Positions 24,386-30,907 of a stretch of DNA of 33,609 bases are shown here, one piece after another (within the stretch, counting starts at the first letter, position 1; every line of letters starts with the position of its first letter). Location: NCBI GenBank assembly GCA_947379965.1, contig CANCPC010000021.1, positions 1 to 33,609 on the forward strand, given 5' to 3'. The position numbers were made by a program, and so were the translations under genes. This DNA is from Flavobacteriaceae bacterium (GTDB lineage: Bacteria > Bacteroidota > Bacteroidia > Flavobacteriales > Flavobacteriaceae). The notes below the pieces were generated by a model, which saw only the letters and a program-made list of their open reading frames with translations, had not been told where the DNA came from and did no database searches.

Positions 24386-24846
24386 TATTTTGAATTGAAA
24401 ATTTCATCCACTTTAACCACTCTAAAATCAAAGATTTCCTTCAACTTATTTTTAACCATAAGTGTATTCATAATTCGGCCAATAAAACCTAAAGGCAAAG
24501 AATAATGCACTAAATCGGTCATTTTTGTTCCGTTTTCTGTTGCTTCAAAAAAGTGTTTGTGATGCCAAAGTGCATAAGGACCAAAAAGTTGTACATCAAC
24601 AAAATAACTATTTTCTTTCACGAAAGTTATTTCAGATACCCAAGTCAACTTTAAACCCAAAAGAGGAGAGACTTTATACTGAATAATTTGACCCTCATAC
24701 ATAGATTTATCATCGAAATCCGTGATTTGAAAACCCATTGTGTCAGGAGTTATTTTCTGTAAATTTCTTGGACTAGAGAAAAAAGCCCAGCATTCCTCGA
24801 CAGATGCATTTACATGTTGAACCGTTTCTTTTGAATATACTTTCAT
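24385..24846 (-). CDS. SRPBCC family ligand-binding protein
   Basis: A 153-residue START/polyketide-cyclase-like (SRPBCC) protein of the COG4276 type: VNASVEECWAFFSSPRNLQKITPDTMGFQI at the start, then LLGLKLTWVSEIT, GPYALWHHKHFFEA, and MTDLVHYSLPLG. Such proteins hold a hydrophobic ligand in a cavity and are often adjacent to photolyase or SDR genes in light-regulated clusters. It is translationally coupled to phrB. The 119 bp upstream include a short repeat (24908-24946), and no consensus promoter was found there. It may be transcribed from the crt operon or from an unrecognised promoter. Confidence 0.87.
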   Translation of the reverse strand: MKVYSKETVQHVNASVEECWAFFSSPRNLQKITPDTMGFQITDFDDKSMYEGQIIQYKVSPLLGLKLTWVSEITFVKENSYFVDVQLFGPYALWHHKHFFEATENGTKMTDLVHYSLPLGFIGRIMNTLMVKNKLKEIFDFRVVKVDEIFNSK

Positions 24847-24907
24847 TTTATTGTTTTTATGATTTTGTCCGCAAGCGAACTATTTTTATTGACATAGATT
24901 ACTATTA

Positions 24908-24946
24908 CACGAAGATTCACAAAGAAATCACGAAGACTCACAAAGA
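24908..24946. repeat. tandem 18-bp direct repeat upstream of the SRPBCC gene
   Basis: CACGAAGATTCACAAAGA (24908-24925) is repeated as CACGAAGACTCACAAAGA (24929-24946), one mismatch and a 3-bp gap, in the space between the crtY-type and SRPBCC genes. Confidence 0.75.
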
Positions 24947-24965
24947 GTTTTTTAAATAATCTCTT

Positions 24966-25643
24966 TTAAATTTTTTCTATTTTTTTAATCAAAACCAAAC
25001 TCATCAAGAGCATGGTAAATGCGTAACCTATATCTTCTATCGGGATTGTTCCAAGTCGAATTCCTAAGTTTTCAGCGTTATTATAAATCACCACCGGTTC
25101 ATCGATAAAACTGCCTGTTAGAATTCCGTTTACTAATGAAAAAGGAATAAGAATAATCAAGAAGGTGATGAAAAAAGTATTCAAAACATTAGGAACTTTA
25201 AAAACGGTGTAGGTCAAGACAAGAACCAAAACGCTGTAATTTATCGCCGTATAAAGATGATTATAATGAAGAATTATCGTTGGTAAAAGCACCGTTATAA
25301 GTATCCAATAAATGATTCGCACTGTTTTATCCGATAAGGAAACCTTTGGATAAAAATAATGAAAAGCAAAGTGAATAAAAATACTCGAATAGGGAATACA
25401 GATAAAAAACAACCATTCTTCTATGGGTAAACCAAAGAATTCTATTCCGGAATGATACCGAGGATTAAAACGCCAAACACTAATTTTGGTAAAGATTATA
25501 TCCCAAATTATAAAGAAAATGGCCGTTATTACTATAGCTAAAAAAACCGCTTTCCAACGTTTTATGTACTTCATTCTACTTTCGAAACTATATAAAAATG
25601 GAATTAAGAATGATGCGATGTTTAAAACTAAATATAAAGACAT
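24966..25643 (-). CDS. lycopene cyclase, fused CrtYc/CrtYd (TIGR03462) type
   Basis: A 225-residue, strongly hydrophobic protein with about six to seven membrane segments. It contains both halves of the heterodimeric lycopene cyclase as one chain, each with the PxE(E/D) motif: GLPIEEWLFF (Pro73, Glu75, Glu76) and TIPIEDIGYAF (Pro201, Glu203, Asp204). It should close the ends of lycopene to beta-carotene. The chosen ATG at 25643 lies one base after the crtZ stop (TAATATG); an in-frame ATG at 25697 would sit inside crtZ. It is the last gene of the carotenoid operon. Confidence 0.9.
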   Translation of the reverse strand: MSLYLVLNIASFLIPFLYSFESRMKYIKRWKAVFLAIVITAIFFIIWDIIFTKISVWRFNPRYHSGIEFFGLPIEEWLFFICIPYSSIFIHFAFHYFYPKVSLSDKTVRIIYWILITVLLPTIILHYNHLYTAINYSVLVLVLTYTVFKVPNVLNTFFITFLIILIPFSLVNGILTGSFIDEPVVIYNNAENLGIRLGTIPIEDIGYAFTMLLMSLVLIKKIEKI

Positions 25644-25644
25644 A

Positions 25645-26085
25645 TTATTTTTTGAAATATTTAAGAGGTACAAACAACATCCCAAAACACTCTCCATCTT
25701 GCTTTCCTAAATGTTTGTGATGTACTTTATGACCTTTTCGCAAACCTAATAAATATTTATTTTTGGTATTTTTTAATAACTTAAAACGCTGATGAATCAT
25801 AATATCATGGACGATAAAATAACTAAATCCGTAAGCAAATATCCCTAAACCAATAAAGAAACGATAATCAAAACCAGCCTCAGAACCAAAATAAAATAAT
25901 AGAATACTAGGAATAGCAAAAATCACGAAAAAAGCATCATTTCGTTCGAAAACATTAGCGTATTTTGGTTGGTGATGATCTTCGTGCAAATACCACAAAA
26001 AACCGTGCATTACGAATTTATGGGTGCACCAAGTTACACATTCCATAATCAAATAAGTAGCCAAAAAAATCAAAAAAGATATCAT
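25645..26085 (-). CDS. crtZ: beta-carotene hydroxylase CrtZ
   Basis: A 146-residue membrane di-iron hydroxylase of the CrtZ type. All histidine clusters are visible: HKFVMH (22-27), HEDHH (34-38), HDIMIH (93-98) and HKVHH (119-123), between hydrophobic helices. It hydroxylates the beta-ionone rings of beta-carotene at C3 to give zeaxanthin, the usual yellow pigment of flavobacteria. It lies between crtB and the cyclase gene, 34 bp after crtB. Confidence 0.95.
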   Translation of the reverse strand: MISFLIFLATYLIMECVTWCTHKFVMHGFLWYLHEDHHQPKYANVFERNDAFFVIFAIPSILLFYFGSEAGFDYRFFIGLGIFAYGFSYFIVHDIMIHQRFKLLKNTKNKYLLGLRKGHKVHHKHLGKQDGECFGMLFVPLKYFKK

Positions 26086-26119
26086 TTTATGTTATTTAAG
26101 AGGTAAATTAATTATCAAA

Positions 26120-26959
26120 TTACACTAATTTTAATTTATAAGTTACGAAAGAATTGGCAAATAAATAGGCCTTAGAATAATTAGAAACTCTAATTCTTTC
26201 ATTTCCAATTTTGTGATACGGTGTATTCTCAAGCTTATTCAATAATTTTTTGTAATAAACATATGCTGTATAAACTCCGAATTTTGCTTCCATCGGTAGT
26301 TTTTGAATTCCTTGATAGGCAATTCTAAAATCTTCTTCGATTTCTTTAATAATATCATTTTTGGCCTTTTCATCAAATGTTTTCAAGTCGAATCCTGGGA
26401 AATAATTGCGGTTCAAAACTAGATTATCATCTTTCAAATCCCTCAAGAAATTCACTTTCTGAAAAGCAGACCCCAAACGCATCGCTTCGTCTTTCAGTTC
26501 CTCATACATGAAGTCATTTCCATTGACAAAAACCTTCAAACACATCAGTCCAACCACATCGGCAGAGCCATAAATATACTCTTGATATTCTTTCGTGCTG
26601 TTATAATCTGATTTTATCAAGTCCATTTTCATGCTTTTTAAAAAAGACTGAATCAAATCATCAGCAATATTGTATTTTGTTACCGTATGCTGAAAGGAGT
26701 TCAAAATTGGATTTAGACTTATGCCCCGTTTTTGAGCCTTATAATATTCGTTTTCAAAATCAATAATCAAATTTTCTTTGTCGAAACCATGAAAAGAATC
26801 TACAATTTCATCCGCAAAACGAACAAAACCATAAATGCTATAAATAGCGTCTCGAATGCTTGGGGCGAGCATATGAACGGCCATTGAAAATGAAGTGCTA
26901 TAGCTCTTTGTTACTAAAACACTGCATTTAAATGATACGTCATCAAATAATTGTTTCAT
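26120..26959 (-). CDS. crtB: phytoene synthase CrtB
   Basis: A 279-residue squalene/phytoene synthase. The aspartate-rich first motif is DEIVD (50-54). The second is in VNFLRDLKDD (Asp174, Asp177, Asp178). YSTSFSMAVHML, YSIYGFVRFADEIVD and YIYGSADVVGLM are typical. It joins two geranylgeranyl diphosphates to phytoene. It is the second step-encoding gene of the operon, five bases after crtI. Confidence 0.96.
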   Translation of the reverse strand: MKQLFDDVSFKCSVLVTKSYSTSFSMAVHMLAPSIRDAIYSIYGFVRFADEIVDSFHGFDKENLIIDFENEYYKAQKRGISLNPILNSFQHTVTKYNIADDLIQSFLKSMKMDLIKSDYNSTKEYQEYIYGSADVVGLMCLKVFVNGNDFMYEELKDEAMRLGSAFQKVNFLRDLKDDNLVLNRNYFPGFDLKTFDEKAKNDIIKEIEEDFRIAYQGIQKLPMEAKFGVYTAYVYYKKLLNKLENTPYHKIGNERIRVSNYSKAYLFANSFVTYKLKLV

Positions 26960-26964
26960 ATATT

Positions 26965-28434
26965 TTATTTATTTGAAAGTTGTTTTTTTATTAAATCCGA
27001 AACTATTTTTCCTGAAATTATTGAAGGTGGAACACCTGGTCCAGGAACTGTTAATTGTCCGGTGAAAAATAAATTCTTAACTTTTTTACTTTTAATTTTT
27101 GGTCTCAAAAAAGCGGTTTGTGTCAAAATATTAGCCAACCCATATGCATTCCCTTTATACGAATTATAATCTTTTACGAAATCATTCACACAAAAACTTT
27201 CTTTAAAAAGAATGGAATCTGTTACTTTTTGATTCGTTAATTCTTCAAATCTACAAATAATATTTTGAAAATACTTTTCTCTAATTTCAGGCGTGTCTTC
27301 TATTCCGGGTGCAATTGGAATCAAAAATATACCTACTTCCTTTCCAAATGGAGCTACTATAGAATCCGTTTTACTTGGAAAACTAGCATAAAATAGGGGC
27401 TTTTCTGGCCATTTAGGATTGTCGTAAATATCTTTGGCATGCACATCAAAATCGGTATCAAAAAACAAAGTATGATGAGAAACATTTTCTATTTTTTTAT
27501 CAAAACCAACATAAAATAATAATGATGAAGGGGCAAATATCTTAGAATCCCAATATTTTTCCGAATAACCTCTATATTCTTTATCCAATAAAGTTTCGGT
27601 ATGATGGTAATCAGCTCCACTCAAAACGATGTCCGATTCAATTGCAATTCCGTTTGAAATCACACTTTTAACCGTACCAGTTTCGACTACAATTTTCTCT
27701 ACATTTTGATTGACCTCAATTTTAACTCCTAATGATTGGGCAAGATTAACCATTGCATTTACCACTTCGTACATTCCTCCTTTTGGGTGCCAAGTTCCTA
27801 AACCAAAATCGGCATAATTCATAAAACTGTAAAACGCAGGTGTATTTGATGGTTTAGCGCCAAGAAACAAAACAGGAAATTCCATTATTTGTCTCAATTT
27901 ATGGCTTTTGATTCTCTTCCTAACAGAAGTTCTTATGGTCGAGAAAAACTCATTTACTTTTTTGATCGTGACTGGTGTAATCAACTCGGTTATTGAAATT
28001 CCTGGACGATAAACTAAATCCTTGATAGCAACATCATAATTGTATTTAGCTTCTTTTAAAAATTGATCCAAGTGTTTAGCGCTTCCTTTTTCTTCCTTTT
28101 CGAAAATAGAAAGAATTTCGGTAAGATTATCAGGTATTTGAATTGAATCTAAGGAATTGAAATATACTTCATAGGCGGGATTTAATTTTTCTAAAGTATA
28201 ATAATCTGAAGGCAACTTGCCAAAATCCGAAAAGAATTTCTCAAATACGTCGGGCATCCAATACCATGTTGGACCAATATCGAACGTAAAACCGTCCTTG
28301 ATAAGTTGTCTTGCTCTACCGCCTACTGTTGGATTTTTCTCAAGGATTGTAACGTCAAATCCGTCTTTCGCTAAATAGCAAGAAGCTGCTAAAGCTGAAA
28401 ACCCTGAACCTATAATTGTTATTGTTTTTTTCAT
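26965..28434 (-). CDS. crtI: phytoene desaturase CrtI
   Basis: A 489-residue FAD-dependent desaturase. The N-terminal dinucleotide-binding motif is TIIGSGFSALAASCYLAKDGFDVTILEKN with GGRAR next, and the C-terminal signature is LFFTGQLTVPGPGVPPSIISGKIVSDLI. It converts phytoene to lycopene. The ATG at 28434 is chosen: an in-frame ATG at 28476 would lie upstream of an exact -7 element (28454-28461), and family proteins start KKTITIIGSG. A 13-bp palindrome lies between the -7 element and the ATG. Confidence 0.95.
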   Translation of the reverse strand: MKKTITIIGSGFSALAASCYLAKDGFDVTILEKNPTVGGRARQLIKDGFTFDIGPTWYWMPDVFEKFFSDFGKLPSDYYTLEKLNPAYEVYFNSLDSIQIPDNLTEILSIFEKEEKGSAKHLDQFLKEAKYNYDVAIKDLVYRPGISITELITPVTIKKVNEFFSTIRTSVRKRIKSHKLRQIMEFPVLFLGAKPSNTPAFYSFMNYADFGLGTWHPKGGMYEVVNAMVNLAQSLGVKIEVNQNVEKIVVETGTVKSVISNGIAIESDIVLSGADYHHTETLLDKEYRGYSEKYWDSKIFAPSSLLFYVGFDKKIENVSHHTLFFDTDFDVHAKDIYDNPKWPEKPLFYASFPSKTDSIVAPFGKEVGIFLIPIAPGIEDTPEIREKYFQNIICRFEELTNQKVTDSILFKESFCVNDFVKDYNSYKGNAYGLANILTQTAFLRPKIKSKKVKNLFFTGQLTVPGPGVPPSIISGKIVSDLIKKQLSNK

Positions 28435-28461
28435 TTGTTTAACAAATATACAACAAAGATA
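28434..28461 (-). promoter_or_regulatory. crtI promoter with palindromic operator
   Basis: On the minus strand, an exact -7 element TATCTTTG (28461-28454) is followed by TTTGTTAAACAAA (28446-28434), a palindrome abutting the crtI ATG. It lies in the 53-bp gap after the MerR gene, so the crt genes can be transcribed separately from their regulator. The GTTAAAC core is the same as in the half-sites at 14898-14927. A DNA-bound regulator here would block initiation or early elongation. Confidence 0.6.
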
Positions 28462-28487
28462 AACAGAATGTTGCAATTTAAAATTAA

Positions 28488-29387
28488 TTATAATTTTTTA
28501 ACTAAATCAGTAATTGTACTAAATATAGAAATTGTTTCAGGAAGACTTTTATTGTCTATAAATGAAGCCATTCTTCCAATACACCAAATCTGTGAATTGG
28601 CATCAAGAATTTCAGTTGAAATTTCTTTCATATAATCATCGATTTCATCTTTTGTTGGCTTAACAGTCATGTATGAAATGTATACAATATTGTCAAAATA
28701 TTTCTTCATATATTTCAAACTATCAATAGGCACGCTTTCGCCAAGATATATAGTCTTATATCCATTTAATAAAATTTCATAATTTAAATACATTAATCCT
28801 AATTCATGAACCTCATTTTCAGGAAGATACAAAACGAAAACTTTATCATTTCTTGTTGGTTCAAGGATTTGAACTTTTTCTGTATTAATAAGTAATTTTT
28901 GTTTGATCAAATAGGAAATAAAATGCTCTTGTGCAGGCGAAATAGTTCCAGATTGCCATAACAAACCTATTTCATTCATTAGCGGAATAATAACTTCGTA
29001 AAAGACTTCTCGAAATGTTTTTTCAGAAAGTAAATTGGTATACGTATTCAAAAATAAAGCTTGATCAAAGTTAATCATTGCCATCTTGAAAGCGTTCAAT
29101 GCATGATTATTTGAGTTTTTGTCTGATATTATTTCACGTACTAGTAAGGCTATTTTGTCCGTCGTAAGTTCAGCAATTCTAGAAATTTTGTAACCATACG
29201 AATTCAATAAAACAATATTTAAAAGCTTTTGCAAACTAAGCAAATCATAGGTTCTTATGTTTGTATCAGTTCTAATTGGTTCTAAGATATCGTATCTTTT
29301 TTCCCAAATTCGGATGGTGTGCGCTTTTATTCCAGAAAGATTTTCTAAGTCTTTTATGCTAAAAACACTTTTAACATTGTTCATCAT
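28488..29387 (-). CDS. MerR family regulator with cobalamin-binding domain, CarH/LitR-like
   Basis: A 299-residue protein. Residues about 8-78 are a MerR winged helix (FSIKDLENLSGIKAHTIRIWEKRY). A four-helix B12-cap region follows with a Wx9EH motif: Trp144 and Glu154-His155 in LWQSGTISPAQEH. Then comes a Rossmann B12-binding domain with ExHxxG (Glu192, His194, Gly197) in ENEVHELGLMYL and the later NGYKTIYLGESVP. This is the architecture of CarH/LitR photoreceptors, which repress carotenoid genes in the dark as adenosylcobalamin-bound tetramers and let go in light. The residue after Trp144 is Gln, where Thermus CarH has the His that captures cobalt after illumination. It is directly upstream of crtI on the same strand. 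Confidence 0.93.
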   Translation of the reverse strand: MMNNVKSVFSIKDLENLSGIKAHTIRIWEKRYDILEPIRTDTNIRTYDLLSLQKLLNIVLLNSYGYKISRIAELTTDKIALLVREIISDKNSNNHALNAFKMAMINFDQALFLNTYTNLLSEKTFREVFYEVIIPLMNEIGLLWQSGTISPAQEHFISYLIKQKLLINTEKVQILEPTRNDKVFVLYLPENEVHELGLMYLNYEILLNGYKTIYLGESVPIDSLKYMKKYFDNIVYISYMTVKPTKDEIDDYMKEISTEILDANSQIWCIGRMASFIDNKSLPETISIFSTITDLVKKL

Positions 29388-29598
29388 TTTATATAATTTA
29401 ATAAAAAAATATAGGTTTTATTTTTAGATTTCAGAAAACTAAGCTACATATTAATCTTTGTAAATAGTATATAATTAAATATGAAACCCTAAATGAACTC
29501 TTATTGCTATTGGCTTTGAAAATCGTTAAAATAAGAAAGAAAAATAAATAGTATAGTTTGAGCCATTTTTAATAGTCTACCTTACCAAAAAAATAATA

Positions 29599-30207
29599 AT
29601 GGCGATAGAACTTAAGGTTCGATTGGTCGAAGAATTATTCGACCGTCTAGATACTGAAATTACTGATTTCAAATCCGAAACCAAACTAAATTGCCTCACC
29701 GGATGCGGCAAATGCTGTTCGAAACCAAACATTGATGCGTCACCATTAGAATTTTTGCCTTGGGCGTTGCATTTATTTTTGAATGGCAAAGCCGAAGAAA
29801 CCCTATTAGAACTCAACAACTCCACTATTTCAACCTGTCATATTTACCGACCACTTGCGCTTTTAGAAGAATACAACGGAAGCTGCAGCAACTATAAATA
29901 TCGTGGATTAATATGCCGACTTTTTGGCTATGCAGCCAATAGAGATAAATATGGAGAACTCCGATTAGCTACTTGTAAAATCATAAAAGACAACCAACTA
30001 GAAAACTTCAACAACACCGAAGAAGCCATTAGCAAAGGGCTTTACGTGCCTATCTTTACCGATTATTATATGCAATTAGCACAAATAGATTATCGAATGG
30101 GAGTTACTTTACTACCCATAAACCAAGCTTTAAAAATGGCCATCGAAGAAGTATTGCAGTATTATGCGTACAGACCGTTTCCGGGCGGATTGGAGAATAT
30201 TGCTTAA
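29599..30207 (+). CDS. YkgJ family cysteine cluster protein
   Basis: A 202-residue protein with the YkgJ (CxxCxxCC-type) metal-cluster pattern: CLTGCGKCC (Cys32, 36, 39, 40) followed by further cysteines at about 80, 96, 106 (RGLICRLFG) and 126. Family members are thought to bind Zn or Fe-S, and their function is unknown. It is transcribed away from the MerR gene. No perfect promoter was recognised in the 211 bp between, and no other gene is visible there. Confidence 0.9.
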   Translation: MAIELKVRLVEELFDRLDTEITDFKSETKLNCLTGCGKCCSKPNIDASPLEFLPWALHLFLNGKAEETLLELNNSTISTCHIYRPLALLEEYNGSCSNYKYRGLICRLFGYAANRDKYGELRLATCKIIKDNQLENFNNTEEAISKGLYVPIFTDYYMQLAQIDYRMGVTLLPINQALKMAIEEVLQYYAYRPFPGGLENIA

Positions 30208-30372
30208 TGAAGCGGATTTTAGTTATATTTGATAGTTGAAAAAAGCAATAATCACTTCAATTTTAGCAAATATGTCGGAAGAAGAAGATTAACACACCTT
30301 ACTCAAAAACATGAAACCCAAACATAATTTCTTCATTGAAAATATAAATACATTTTTTACAATCTTAATAAT

Positions 30373-30834
30373 ATGAACTACAAACACATTCAATTTAGTT
30401 ACCTTATAGTGATTTTTACGCTGGCTGTGTTCGTGCTTTTCGCATCGGTTTATATTTCTGCTTCTGCTGAGCCTGAATCTACTGACTCTGGTCCAAATTT
30501 CGCCATTACTTTTATAATGGGACTAATTCTATTTATTCTAGCTTCTTTTGTGTCATTTCAAGTAATTATTGATAGCGTATATTTACGAATTAAATTTAGC
30601 TTTGGCATTTATCAAAAAAAGTTTTCGCTTAATGAAATCATATCCGCTAAAACCATAAAGAATCACTGGTATTATGGATGGGGAATAAGAATTTGGTTGT
30701 GGCCCAAAATGTGGATTTACAATGTTTCAAGTTTTGACGCAGTTGAAATCAAACTAAAAAATGGTAAAACATACAGAATAGGCACGGATGAACCTGAAAA
30801 ATTAGAACAAATAATTCTTAATTCAATTCAATAA
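30373..30834 (+). CDS. small membrane protein of unknown function with PH-like domain
   Basis: A 153-residue protein with two membrane segments (about 8-30 and 45-68), an intervening loop rich in Ser/Glu/Pro, and a soluble C-terminal region. That region (YLRIKFSFGIYQKKFSLNEIISAKTIKN ... WYYGWGIRIW ... VEIKLKNGKTYRIGTDEPEKL) resembles a bacterial PH-like domain. I recognise similar proteins in flavobacteria but no function is known. It is monocistronic with a terminator downstream at 30866. The 165 bp upstream of it contain no convincing gene. Confidence 0.8.
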   Translation: MNYKHIQFSYLIVIFTLAVFVLFASVYISASAEPESTDSGPNFAITFIMGLILFILASFVSFQVIIDSVYLRIKFSFGIYQKKFSLNEIISAKTIKNHWYYGWGIRIWLWPKMWIYNVSSFDAVEIKLKNGKTYRIGTDEPEKLEQIILNSIQ

Positions 30835-30865
30835 TAAAGAAAGACATAATTCTGAACATCCACAA

Positions 30866-30889
30866 AAAAAGCCCCAAACGAGGCTTTTT
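30866..30889. terminator. bidirectional terminator between the small membrane protein gene and carB
   Basis: AAAAAGCC (30866-30873) and GGCTTTTT (30882-30889) form a short GC-capped stem with an A-run on one side and a T-run on the other. It serves two convergent genes. Confidence 0.85.
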
Positions 30890-30907
30890 CATTATATAAA
30901 CTTAAGC

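Noticed and set aside
28435..28476. 14-residue N-terminal extension of CrtI
   Set aside because: It overlaps an exact -7 element and a palindrome and is not part of the conserved family start.
30236..30292. Short TTG-started frame (18 residues) ending SEEED between the YkgJ gene and the membrane protein gene
   Set aside because: Too short, no family recognised, no promoter; could be a decayed gene end but nothing supports it.
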